DNA from: Tolypothrix sp. PCC 7712
Lineage (GTDB): Bacteria; Cyanobacteriota; Cyanobacteriia; Cyanobacteriales; Nostocaceae
Assembly: GCF_025860405.1 (NCBI RefSeq)
Contig: NZ_CP063785.1
Location: 5,333,390 to 5,397,389 of the forward strand
Length of the DNA stretch: 64,000 nucleotides
Direction: 5' to 3'
Both the position numbers and the translations under genes were made by a program. Shown piece by piece: positions 52,574 through 62,800 of the stretch. The first letter of the stretch is position 1. Each line of letters opens with the position of its first letter. The notes beneath the pieces were generated by a model that was not told the origin of the DNA, ran no database searches, and worked only from the letters and a program-made list of their open reading frames with translations.

Positions 52574-52639
52574 GGGTATCAAGTATCTCCCGAAGTCCGC
52601 GCAGTTATTGAAGACAACCTATTCTTACCTCTTGATTCC

Positions 52640-54907
52640 TCATCCAGCTAAATACTCCCGTATAGCACGCAGCATACTTGTACTACCTTTACTGTTAACC
52701 AAAAGAATCGGCGCAAGATGCGATGGACGATTCGCTTCAATAAAACCTGTGGCGGCGTGTTTAGCACTAGCCGTCACCATCACAATAATGTCAGAATTTT
52801 TCACCCACTGACGCAGCCTATCATTACCTCCCTTGTCATGGCTGAGATAAACTGTCACTTCTTTACAAGCTGCTTCTAAAATACTTTTTACTCTGATTGC
52901 TGCGGTTTCTGTGAGAGTGTAAATAAGAACAGATTTATTCTGGAGTTTTTGGAAAACATTAGCCTCAACTTCCAGGTTTTGCTCGACTAAACTGGCTTGT
53001 TCGCCAAGCAAATCTGGAAGCGATTCTCCTAAGTGTAAATCTTTTACCAAAGCGCGAAAGATTCCCCTTTGCACTTCATCAATACGTTCTGTAAAACGGC
53101 GTATAGTTTCAGCCGTAGCAAATAGAAGTTGTTCGCGCTTTTCTGGGACTGGGCAAGGGTATGATATTAGTACATCAATTAAATCAAGCATCCAATCAAC
53201 TTTTTTGGGTGAGGCGAACCTGTCCCAAAGCTCCAAAGCATAGTCTACAATCTCTGTATATTTTGCTGTATTAACTCCTAAAGTTAAAATAGCGATCGCT
53301 AAATCATTGAACAAAACCAAATCAACATCCCCACCCTCTGTACTCAGGACTAGCAGTTCTAGTAATGAGTAATAAAGACTCTCGAACTCGCCACGGGGAA
53401 ATTGCTCATCTTTCTGAAAAAATCCCAGCAAATAAGGAAGCGCATCGTGCAGAACAGACTCAGCTGTTGAGCCTACTTTACTTAACAATTCGTCAAATTC
53501 TGCCACCGCCTGTGGTTTTGTAAGCAAGCTAGTGACATCCCATTCGGCAGAACCCTGGCGTGCAGTGTATAACGCTCGTTCCCAGGTTGGCTTTTTATCC
53601 AGTTGCGATAACCACTCCAACCAATTCGTTGGGACAGATAAAGGTGTTGGGGTGTCTTTTGTTGTACCTTCCTGGCTTCCCCGCAGTTGGGTAAGAAAAT
53701 CTTGATTCCAGCGTACCTTCAGCAAGGCTGTTTGCTCGTCAGCAGTCAACTCGTCAAAGGCTTGCAATGCAGCTTTTTCCACCGCCAACGTTTGCAACTC
53801 GTAGACGCATTGGAGGAGTAAGCGAACTTTCTCTTTCGACGACGGAATATTACAAAGCAATGAAAATGCTTGGTCGAAGTCTCCGTTTTTGGATAGCTGT
53901 TCGGCTTGTTGCAGGGGGTCGCCTTCGCTATTCGGGGTAGCATCTTTTAGCAGTGCAGCTAATCTTTGCAAATAGCTGCGGTGAGTTTCTTCAACTTCCG
54001 CAATTGCTAGCAGTTCGTCTCGAAGTGCAGGTTTCGTTGGTTCTCCACCTACCGCCAGCAGCATAAATAATTTCAGTACTTCTGGGATTTTACTACCTGC
54101 ACGGACAGCAAAAAGATTCTTGTAACGGGGAAAAACTACTTCTTGGAAATAGGCTACAGCACTGCCGGGGGCGTTATTGTCCTCAAAATGTTGTAGTTCA
54201 GTGCGGTATACTGCCTTCAGCAGAGCTTGGGTAACGGCGAAGGGGCGGCGAACCTGCAAAAGATTGCCTAGTTCCGGGAGGGTAAGCAACTCGTTCCATT
54301 GCTCTAGTTCCGCCAAGAGTTGCACCCGCAAAAACAGCAGATTCAGCGCATCCAGACGATGCTGGTCTACAAGGTATTGTAGTGAGTTTTCCGCAGCAAT
54401 GCGATCGCCTGCTTGCAATGCCATATAAAAGTCCCGCAGTACGCGACCTGTGGGACGGGGAATATCTGCGGCCCGTTTCACCCGTCTCTCACTCACTCGG
54501 CGCATCTGCTCTAGTGCTTCCCAAACATCTGTCGCTTGTCCGCACAGTTTGACCGCAGCGCCTCCAGTAAATTCGTAAACTGCTAATTCTATAGGGTCTT
54601 GGGGGTTTAGTTGCGCTCTTTGTCCACGAAATGTCGAATATGTGGGGCCAACAAACGCCATTAATTCTTCACTCAAACGGCGTAATTGGCGTTCCGAAAG
54701 GGCGATGGCGTACCAATCTACACTCTCGGAACGCCAGCAGGGAAGAATTGTTGGCTGAGGTTCGCCTTTGGTCAACAACTCGACCCAAGGACGAATTTTG
54801 GCTTGTTTTCCTTCACCACGTTCAATCTTGCCAAGGTCAAATTTGTTGTCAGTGCCAAAAAACTGCTCTAGGAAGTGGCGGATATCTGCATTGCTAGCAT
54901 TAGTCAT
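52640..54907 (-). CDS. dpdD: DpdD-like protein of the 7-deazaguanine restriction module
   Basis: A 755-residue, mostly helical protein. The N-terminus has KIRPWVELLTKGEPQPTILP followed by WYAIALSERQLRRLSEELMA. The C-terminal 100 residues (VLIYTLTETAAIRVKSILEA, then LRQWVKNSDIIVMVTASAKH) form a Rossmann-like domain with a DUF2325-like cast. I take it for DpdD from overall pattern and context; the biochemical role of DpdD is unknown, but it belongs to the part of the Dpd cluster linked with restriction. It ends close to the DpdB-like gene in convergent orientation and follows the PLD gene. Confidence 0.6.
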   Translation of the reverse strand: MTNASNADIRHFLEQFFGTDNKFDLGKIERGEGKQAKIRPWVELLTKGEPQPTILPCWRSESVDWYAIALSERQLRRLSEELMAFVGPTYSTFRGQRAQLNPQDPIELAVYEFTGGAAVKLCGQATDVWEALEQMRRVSERRVKRAADIPRPTGRVLRDFYMALQAGDRIAAENSLQYLVDQHRLDALNLLFLRVQLLAELEQWNELLTLPELGNLLQVRRPFAVTQALLKAVYRTELQHFEDNNAPGSAVAYFQEVVFPRYKNLFAVRAGSKIPEVLKLFMLLAVGGEPTKPALRDELLAIAEVEETHRSYLQRLAALLKDATPNSEGDPLQQAEQLSKNGDFDQAFSLLCNIPSSKEKVRLLLQCVYELQTLAVEKAALQAFDELTADEQTALLKVRWNQDFLTQLRGSQEGTTKDTPTPLSVPTNWLEWLSQLDKKPTWERALYTARQGSAEWDVTSLLTKPQAVAEFDELLSKVGSTAESVLHDALPYLLGFFQKDEQFPRGEFESLYYSLLELLVLSTEGGDVDLVLFNDLAIAILTLGVNTAKYTEIVDYALELWDRFASPKKVDWMLDLIDVLISYPCPVPEKREQLLFATAETIRRFTERIDEVQRGIFRALVKDLHLGESLPDLLGEQASLVEQNLEVEANVFQKLQNKSVLIYTLTETAAIRVKSILEAACKEVTVYLSHDKGGNDRLRQWVKNSDIIVMVTASAKHAATGFIEANRPSHLAPILLVNSKGSTSMLRAIREYLAG

Positions 54908-55008
54908 CGCTTTTGAATATCACATAGTTAATATAGTAGGATGTGTAATAAAAAATACTCAAATCGTTACAAGATTAAGAATTAAATAATCCAAAATCCA
55001 AAATAGCA

Positions 55009-55524
55009 TTACGCCCCTCCCCATCGGTTAGTAAAAATCAACTGTTGTTCGGCGATCACTTCTGGGGATGTTTCATAAGTTACAACTTCCTCATTGATTG
55101 TAATACCGTTGTAGGTGAAGTTCATCGAACCTGCAAGATAATACCCATCTCCCAGGATACCTTTTGCGTGGAGTTCTTCGGTAATGTGGAATCGCACGGG
55201 AACGTCCTGATAATCAGTTTTGCCTTTGATTTGTTCAATAAATCTGTGGTTGTGAGAGTCGGGACGGGTAGCAATGTGTACAGTCGTTCCCCGTTCGGCT
55301 AGGGTGGCGAGGACTTGGGAGAGGCGAATGCGGGAACGACTCCATGAGGGTTCTAAGCATAGGAAGGTGTTGGCGGTGTTATCGATAACGGGGATGTCAG
55401 ATATCCACGGGGAAACAAGCCACACGCATTGGCTAGGGGTGATAAGTTCGGCGACAAAGATTGTTTGGAGTAAGTCAGGGATTTGGCGGGAACTTAGGCG
55501 GGAGTGAATATAGCGGGAAGGCAT
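55009..55524 (-). CDS. dpdK: phospholipase D-like protein, DpdK type
   Basis: A 171-residue single-domain PLD-superfamily protein. The HKD motif is LHAKGILGDGYYLAGSMNFT (His, Lys and Asp in HxKxxxxD spacing); single-motif members work as dimers. The N-terminus LITPSQCVWLVSPWISDIPV is as remembered for DpdK. PLD proteins in defence systems are usually nucleases. It lies 101 bases upstream of the DpdD-like gene and 40 bases downstream of the PD-(D/E)XK nuclease gene, all on one strand. Confidence 0.7.
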   Translation of the reverse strand: MPSRYIHSRLSSRQIPDLLQTIFVAELITPSQCVWLVSPWISDIPVIDNTANTFLCLEPSWSRSRIRLSQVLATLAERGTTVHIATRPDSHNHRFIEQIKGKTDYQDVPVRFHITEELHAKGILGDGYYLAGSMNFTYNGITINEEVVTYETSPEVIAEQQLIFTNRWGGA

Positions 55525-55564
55525 TTAATTTATTAAATTTTAGGAGATTCTTAAGGATAAAAAT

Positions 55565-56221
55565 TTAATTAACTATAAGAAATAAATGGAGAATCGTCAT
55601 TAAATCCTTTTGACCGTATTGAAGATGACGAGTACGATATAAATTTGGTGTTTTTCCAAAACCAGGCTCATCAATCCAATCTTCTTTCAAACGTATATCA
55701 CCTTTATATTTATTCAGGCGATCGCAAATCAAATCAATACACTCAGGAACCTTACCGTCAATCACAAAGCCTAGCATTGCTGCATAGTCATGACCTATAC
55801 TGTAAGTTCCTACAACAAATCTTTTTACACCCTCTAAAACATATTTTGTCGCTAAATTTCTATCTGGTTTTGTACTGCTGACTCGCTTACACTCAATACC
55901 AAAATAATCTTCACGATCCCATGAATAAATCATTTTAAAATCAATAAAACCATCTGGCTTAAAGCTCTTGTCAGAACGTCTTGTTGCTGCTTCATTATCA
56001 ATTATTGGTGGCCCATTTATACCCCGGCGTTCCTTTTCAACCCACATCTCATTGTGTAAAGCTCCAGCAATAGTCTCTTCATCACTTTTAGTATTAATTT
56101 CTGGTTTTTGGCATACTTGAATCCAAGCTGCTTGAATGAGATCAAGGACTGTGGCAATAATATCGTATCGTTTAATAAATGATGGTTGTCCAACAGCACC
56201 TGAATCATCCAATGGCAACAT
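55565..56221 (-). CDS. PD-(D/E)XK nuclease-like protein paired with methyltransferase
   Basis: A 218-residue protein with a restriction-nuclease core: an acidic helix SDEETIAGALHNEMW, then Pro89-Asp90 in KPDGFIDF and Glu110-x-Lys112 in YFGIECKRVSS, the PD-(D/E)XK pattern. No named family is recognised. The gene starts three bases after the stop of the adenine methyltransferase gene, so the two are co-translated and probably form a restriction-modification pair inside the Dpd-like locus. Confidence 0.7.
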   Translation of the reverse strand: MLPLDDSGAVGQPSFIKRYDIIATVLDLIQAAWIQVCQKPEINTKSDEETIAGALHNEMWVEKERRGINGPPIIDNEAATRRSDKSFKPDGFIDFKMIYSWDREDYFGIECKRVSSTKPDRNLATKYVLEGVKRFVVGTYSIGHDYAAMLGFVIDGKVPECIDLICDRLNKYKGDIRLKEDWIDEPGFGKTPNLYRTRHLQYGQKDLMTILHLFLIVN

Positions 56222-56224
56222 AAT

Positions 56225-59200
56225 TTAACGATTCCTAAAATGTTCAGCTAAAACAGTATCGGCATCATTCAACCCAGCAGAACGAGTCCAGTAACGCAGT
56301 TGAGCAGGTTTAATAATATATAAGTATTCACCGACATATATTCTGGCATTTCGTCGGGTGAAAACGCGGTCAGCCAATTGTGGCGGTAGTTGTTCCGCAA
56401 TGCTTTTCAGCACAGTCACCAAATCCTCAGCCTGAACAGTTTGTATAACTGGCTCACGACCTGGATATGGTACTATGCTAAATTTAACCACCTGTAATGG
56501 TGCTTTAGGAATACTCAATATCTCAGCAACTATACTTCTTTCGTTAAGTGTTTGAAGAAAGGGTTTAATAACACTCATGAATTGTATAGCATACGCTTCT
56601 AAATCAGCAGTTTGAGGTCTTCTTAATGCTGTAGATTTCTCACGATTCATATACCAATCAATCGTGATTTGTGTAGTATCTTCAACTAAAACACGTTCAT
56701 GATCCTCTAAACCGTAGAGATTAAATACAGCTTCATCAAGTTGTTTTTTCAAATCTTTCTCAACAGGTTTCTTGGGAGATTCACGCAATCTACCTTCTAT
56801 TTCAATAATTTGATTAATAAATCTTTCGTTATCTTTATTTGGTTTAGGAACACGAAGACGTTCTAAATCTTGTGTTTTTATTTCCTTGCGCTCAATACCC
56901 CATGAAGAAGCTGTTAAGAATAAAAAATAACTGGTTATTGAAGAATTTATAATACCGTTTAAGTAGTGAGCTAAGTGGACTTTATTTTTTGCAAAAGAAA
57001 TACCTGAATACCTTTGTGTGTAAACAATATCTTCTTGACTAAAAGCAGAAAATGCCTCATTCCCATCAATACTTTGTGAAATTATAACCAATGGAGCTTT
57101 ATAAATTTGCGAATCCCTTGGCGACTCCATTGTTGCAGGTGGTAAGTCTAGTTCGTTTAAATCAATTTGATATCTAGGCATTTTGCTAGAAGCTAGACAT
57201 TTTTTGTCCATCAATTCTGCCGGAACTTTACGATGATGTCCATACTTAAATCCATTCTTAGGTGGATTTCCTACAACTTGTTCAATGTTTGGAAAATTTC
57301 CCAATTTTTGGAGCAGACGTATATCTCTAGCACTACCCCAAGTAGCAACTTTCAGCATATCTGAGTCGCAAGCTGTGCTAAAAACTGGTAGTTTTTTAAT
57401 ATGCTCTGTTCCAATTTCAACAATGCCATGTCGTCGGAAATCTATAGAACGTTCTGGACATACAAAGTAAAAGGAATCTCTTTGTTCTGAAGGTTTACCT
57501 TCTGCTATTAAAATTATTGGTGGAGCTTCAGAGTTAGGGAATAAATTATCTCTGTAGAGCTTAGATAGATTTACTATGACTTTTGGTTTATATCTCATCA
57601 ACAGAGATTTTTTTGCTTTTTTGGCTGCTGTGTCATTGCTAAAAAAAGGCTTACCATGCAAAATTAAACCAATGCAAGTTTTATCATTAGCAAAGTCGCC
57701 AATACGCCATAAAAATGCTTGGTCTGGAGGTGTACCATAAGCTGTAGGATATCCATCTGGATAACCCGAATCAGGACGCTTACGCTTACAATATTCTTCT
57801 GCTGATTTATTAGATTTAGGTTTTGTCCAAGGTGGATTACCAACGATTGCGCTAAATTGTTTATGTGCAAATTGTTCTATTTGATTAAATTCTGCTTTTT
57901 CATCAAATGCGTCATTGGCAAATAAATTATTACCTATCAGCTTTTGAAATTTTAAATCATTTGTTAATTGACGATGTTGCTCTAATTCATAATCTAATTC
58001 CAAAGCAGTAAGGTAAAGACTAAAAGCCGCAATCTGAACTGCTTCTGGATTAATATCTACACCATAAATTTGATTGTAGAGAGTTTCACGAATTAGATGA
58101 CGAGTTGGTGTTTCTCCATTAGCCCAGCGTTTAACAACTAATCTCCGCAAAGATTCAACTAAAAATACACCTGAGCCACAAGCAAAATCTAGAACTTTAG
58201 CATTACCATCAAGTTCTTTAAATACTTCAGAAAGTACTAAATCAACCAAATTTATAGGTGTATAATGGGTACTATTTTCTTTTGCTGATTTGGAATCAGT
58301 AGCATAAATAAAACTTTCATAAATTGAACTAATTAATTCTATAGGTATGACTTTGAAATCATAAGCCCGCCATAGACGTTGTTGACCTGTTGCTATTTCT
58401 TCTACACCACCTATTAAACTTTGTGCAACTTCAAGATGTTTTTTAGCTACAGCATCTCTTTCTTTTATTGATACAGGAAATAAATCCCCATTAAAAATCG
58501 TTTGCAACCACTCAAATAACTCATAAGTCGCTAGTTTATCATTTAGGAGTTCATTAAATGAATCTACTCCAAAGCGGCTAGAGAAAAATTCTTGATTTAA
58601 AATATCTCTATCTTGCAGATAAGCAACAAAAACAGAACGTATTAAAATAGCATGAGCAAATTGACGCTCTAATTTTTTTTCTTTTGTTAATTTCTCTTCA
58701 GCCTCATTTAAATCTCTTACAAGAACTGAATCTACTCTTTGTTGACGGTCAATTTGCTTTGCTTTTTCCCACTGCCAAAACTCACCTGATTCAATTTGCA
58801 GACGACTAGCGAATTGATTCATACGGTTCAAGTCGCTTTCAGTAGTTTCAAAGCTTTCGATTAAATGTCGGTTTGGATCATTTTCATCTTGTTTTGTGGG
58901 TTGAGAATAACAATTATAAAGTAATACCTCATCAGGTGTAATCACCCACAACATCGGGGCTAAACCATGATTCCAAGACAGTTTATGTAGTTTAGCTAAC
59001 TTTCTAGGATTAGGTTCTTTTAATTGAGTAAAATAAATACAAGGTGAACCAGACAATTCATAGATTGCTGTAGCGTTAATTTGTTCAGTATCAATTACAG
59101 CACTATATTTAATGCGCTTTTCTAAATACTGGTTGTTATTGCGAATATCTTCCGCTTTTGTAACTCCTGTAGTCGGCACACCATCACGATAGAAGCCAGT

Positions 59201-59251
59201 ATGTGCCATTACTCGCTGGTATATTTTATTTACAGCTTTATTAGAACTCAT
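56225..59251 (-). CDS. adenine-specific DNA methyltransferase (Eco57I/type IIG-like)
   Basis: A 1008-residue DNA methyltransferase. SAM-binding motif I is VLDFACGSGVFLVES (about 353-367), the acidic motif II GVDINPEAV follows, and the catalytic motif IV is GNPPW (471-475), as in N6-adenine enzymes. The N-terminal 320 residues are helical with a nuclease-like or structural role not obvious by eye; a target-recognition region follows the catalytic part (after about residue 650). Size and layout fit type IIG, BREX PglX or DISARM DrmMI-type enzymes. The partner nuclease is encoded three bases downstream. Confidence 0.88.
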   Translation of the reverse strand: MSSNKAVNKIYQRVMAHTGFYRDGVPTTGVTKAEDIRNNNQYLEKRIKYSAVIDTEQINATAIYELSGSPCIYFTQLKEPNPRKLAKLHKLSWNHGLAPMLWVITPDEVLLYNCYSQPTKQDENDPNRHLIESFETTESDLNRMNQFASRLQIESGEFWQWEKAKQIDRQQRVDSVLVRDLNEAEEKLTKEKKLERQFAHAILIRSVFVAYLQDRDILNQEFFSSRFGVDSFNELLNDKLATYELFEWLQTIFNGDLFPVSIKERDAVAKKHLEVAQSLIGGVEEIATGQQRLWRAYDFKVIPIELISSIYESFIYATDSKSAKENSTHYTPINLVDLVLSEVFKELDGNAKVLDFACGSGVFLVESLRRLVVKRWANGETPTRHLIRETLYNQIYGVDINPEAVQIAAFSLYLTALELDYELEQHRQLTNDLKFQKLIGNNLFANDAFDEKAEFNQIEQFAHKQFSAIVGNPPWTKPKSNKSAEEYCKRKRPDSGYPDGYPTAYGTPPDQAFLWRIGDFANDKTCIGLILHGKPFFSNDTAAKKAKKSLLMRYKPKVIVNLSKLYRDNLFPNSEAPPIILIAEGKPSEQRDSFYFVCPERSIDFRRHGIVEIGTEHIKKLPVFSTACDSDMLKVATWGSARDIRLLQKLGNFPNIEQVVGNPPKNGFKYGHHRKVPAELMDKKCLASSKMPRYQIDLNELDLPPATMESPRDSQIYKAPLVIISQSIDGNEAFSAFSQEDIVYTQRYSGISFAKNKVHLAHYLNGIINSSITSYFLFLTASSWGIERKEIKTQDLERLRVPKPNKDNERFINQIIEIEGRLRESPKKPVEKDLKKQLDEAVFNLYGLEDHERVLVEDTTQITIDWYMNREKSTALRRPQTADLEAYAIQFMSVIKPFLQTLNERSIVAEILSIPKAPLQVVKFSIVPYPGREPVIQTVQAEDLVTVLKSIAEQLPPQLADRVFTRRNARIYVGEYLYIIKPAQLRYWTRSAGLNDADTVLAEHFRNR

Positions 59252-59288
59252 TACTGGTTGCTCCTTGTGATTCTTATATGTATTTCTT

Positions 59289-59762
59289 TTACCCCTTCAA
59301 AACTATTCCTGTTCGTTTATCAAAATCTAAAACATGATGTTTCTCTGCTTCTCTGGCTAATTCTGTAATTACATCTCCAATTGCTCCAATTTCATTAATT
59401 ACAACTTGTCCCTGATTTTTTCCAGAAGTTTCTAAAACCATCAAACCAAAATCTTGCATATCTTCAATTAAATAAAGTTGGGAATTAACAAAAACCAGAC
59501 GATGTTTAAAAAAAGAATATTCATAATTTCTTAATTGTAAAAAAAGTAAAACTTTTCTGATTTCTTGTAATGAAAGCTTCTGTCTTAAACTTTCAATAGT
59601 TTTTATTTCTAGAATTTGCTGCCACTTATAAACGACTTTAGGGTGCTGAGGATTACCAAACTTTTCTGGCACTACCAACTCCGTTCTGTCTAAATAGCTT
59701 AGTCTGCCAGAGCTTATGCCAGTTAAAGCGATGGTTTCTTGTCTAGTAAATCCACTAGCCAT
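59289..59762 (-). CDS. MerR-like DNA-binding regulator
   Basis: A 157-residue protein. The N-terminal winged helix (TRQETIALTGISSGRLSYLD then VVYKWQQILEIKTIESLRQK and LSLQEIRKVL) is MerR-like. The C-terminal half is a small alpha/beta domain without recognised ligand motifs. It lies between the helicase gene (127 bases upstream) and the methyltransferase gene (37 bases downstream), suggesting that it controls the methyltransferase-nuclease genes and itself. Repeated TTTAAAC words in the 127-base gap are candidate sites. Confidence 0.7.
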   Translation of the reverse strand: MASGFTRQETIALTGISSGRLSYLDRTELVVPEKFGNPQHPKVVYKWQQILEIKTIESLRQKLSLQEIRKVLLFLQLRNYEYSFFKHRLVFVNSQLYLIEDMQDFGLMVLETSGKNQGQVVINEIGAIGDVITELAREAEKHHVLDFDKRTGIVLKG

Positions 59763-59889
59763 AAAAGGTTTTGTACTCCATCGAAATACAGCGATGTTTT
59801 GTTTAAAAACTAGTTTAACTTTTAAACACTTGTTTTAAACATACCCCAAAACAAGATGTTTTTAACTTTTTGTTTAAAAACTGTTAATT
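59763..59889 (-). promoter_or_regulatory. promoter/operator region with repeated TTTAAAC words
   Basis: This 127-base gap contains TTTTGTTTAAAAACTAGTTT, then TTTTAAACACTTGTTTTAAA and TTTTTGTTTAAAAACTG: five copies of GTTTAAA/TTTAAAC, some inverted. Such spaced repeats before a MerR-like gene suggest autoregulation. The AT-rich stretch also suits a promoter. Confidence 0.5.
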
Positions 59890-62800
59890 TTACTGCACCG
59901 TTTCTCGCACCCGTAGCCTAACCCCAAACCCCTGCGGATACCTCTGCACCGCCTCAACCAAAGGGTAAACCTGCAAAAACCCAAGTTCCATAGGTTCAAC
60001 AGCCAAACTCAAAATTGCTAACTTCAAATTTTCTCTCGCATCAGGAGGCGCTATGAGCGAAACCGAAGCACCTTGCTTAAACGCATCCTCTACCTGTTCC
60101 CGCCAGTCGGGTTCATCCAGCCAAACTGTGTGATCGCCCACTTGCAAAACATCCAGTAAAATTTCTCTATCTGCGTCGGGAATCACAGCAAAGGGATTAT
60201 AGGAAGATAAAGTACGCGATCGCACTATATTTCCCCTTGCCCACAACAGCCCATAAATCACTTGAAACCGCCAATAGGGATTAGGCTGCACTAAACCAAG
60301 ATGCAACAACGCCCGATCCAATTGGTCATAGTTGCTAGCGACATGGGCAAACACCCTGGCATCAATTTCAATACCTAAACGCGCTTCCTCCTGATGCCAC
60401 AAACGAATCAAATCCAGCAGCAGTTTATCGGTTTCTGGGGTACTTCCAGGACGCAAAACCCTTGCGTTAATTGCAGTCATCACCGGATGCATTACCAAAA
60501 TCCCTTCAGAGGACAGGACTTTGCGGAGGAGATCGCTAGCTTGTTTTAATTCACCATATCCTGCGGCGAACCGCACATCTGCCATTGCATCGGTAACATC
60601 TGCGCTAGTTTGGGTTAACTCCAGTAACCGCGTCAGTTCCGAGTCCACAATCTCAAAATCCGTAGGTGACAATGCACTCCCCGCCAAGCGGAAAAAATTC
60701 GCCGGGTCAGCAGCATAACGCCGCAAGATTTCCTCAATCACCCCGCCGCCACCAATCGTAGATTCAGTTATCCAAATTTCTTCTAGTCCCTCAGAAATAG
60801 CAGGTGCATCTGGTGGACGAGGGCCAGGATCGATATCTAAAATCAGGTCGCCCAAATCAAAATGAGGACACAATTGTCCGCAAGCATCCAGTAATGCCCC
60901 TCCCAAGGTCGCTCTAAAACGTAACGCTGCCCAAGAATGCCACTCCTCATCAGGTTCTGACCAAAGAATCGGTGCCAGGTCATTTAATATAGTTTGGATG
61001 ATATCTGCGTTGCCAAGTGCTAGCAATCTATCATGTACCCTCTGCCGTCCCTGAATTTGTTCCGGTGCAGATTCCCCTTCTTCCAGTAAGGTTTCCTCAA
61101 CATTCAATGTTTGGAAGATATTGTCCAGAACCCTTGCCATTTCTTGACCTATATTTTCACCCAAAAGCACTTCAAAAGCTTCAGATAAGGAGATTTGGGC
61201 TGTTAAGGCGCGGTCGGTAAGCATCGATATATATATTTGATAAAGCCATTCCCGTTGAAAGACATTTGTTAACTCACACAATCTGTCATCTGTCAATACC
61301 CGATATCGGAAATATGCCGTGCGAAACGCCCGAATCTTCGCTTGATTGGCATCCCTGGAACTTATACTAAAATTAGGCGGAATCCGAAAGCGAAATACTA
61401 GACCGTCAACAGATTGGGCAAATCCCACAGCCGTCGGACTACCATCCTGTCTCTGGGTGAAGCGAATTGTTGTATCAAGTTCCTGGCCATTGTCGAAGCG
61501 GATGTTTGCATGGGATGCGATCGCAAACCGCCGCACTTGCAGAGGCGATTGTTGAGTGTGAGTAAAGCAACAAACTTCTGTGATAATTTTGCACCAGGGG
61601 GAACCTTGAGGCAGTTCGAGTTTTATTCCCAAGTCGGGTGGTATAATTTGACTGCGCCATTCCAATTGGGCGTTAGAGGTAATTGAGATATTAGCCGGAA
61701 CTTGGGTAGGATTTATTGCCCAAGGGCGAATACAGCGAATATCTACAATTTGTCCATCTTGCCACGATTGAAAATACCCTGCTTCTTCAAACTCGGCACA
61801 ATAATCTTCTACGGGTAATTCTTGTTCTCTTTGTTGCAAATCTGACGGAGCAATCCAGTGGGTTGCATAAATATGCTGCACCCCGAAACGGCGCGTCGCC
61901 CTTCCTGGTGTAAAGGTTTTCAGGGCTTGGACAATTGGCATAGAATTAACATCTGGCTCGCTGTTGCGCGTTTGTGCAGGTGTAGTAATAGTTACTTCTG
62001 GCAACAGCAGGTCACTAAATAAGTTCGGGGGAACAAAATCAGGTAACGGGTCACGGGTTTGATAGTCTTGGTCTGATTCATCTGGGTGAATCGGAAGGCG
62101 CTTCCAACCAGACTCTAAACGCCGTAGCAAAGTAGGAAGCACCGACATCATTAATGACCTGGGCGGTTCCCAAAGAATTGCTTCAACTTCATCTTTGGTC
62201 AGGTGTAGTGCTGATTGTAGATACGTCTCTAAGTTACGTTGTCCTGCTTCTGTTTCGAGAATATTTTTGATTAGTTCTATTTCTAGTCGCTGACGGTTAA
62301 TTAAGTAGAAATCGGTACTAGCAAAGTCTCTCCAGACACTACCTCTAGTTGCAGCTAATTGCTGTCCAACCCAATCCATAAAGGCGAAAACTGCCTGAAT
62401 GCGAATAACATAGCGGTTGGCGATGGGAAGCGATCGCTTTTCTAAAACTGGGTTAAACAGCATATCGTAGCCTTGATAGGCGATTCTGTCCCGTCCGTAG
62501 TCAGACAGCACCACCACTGTCCAAGGTCGCATACTTCTGCGTCGTCCCGCCCGTCCTTTCCTTTGCAGGAAAGATGCCATATCTCGCGGTGCTTTGTGCT
62601 GGATAACACCTCCAACTTCTGGGTCGTTAAATCCCACTTCCAGAGATGCAGTAGCAACAATTACATCTGCATTTGGGGTAACTCCGGTATCTTGGGAACT
62701 AGTGCGCCCAATACTTAAAGGCAGTTCCAAGCCATGACCAATTTCTTCGCATAACAGCCAGGATTGTGCGGCAATCAGCCTTTCTCTACCATTAGCAGCA

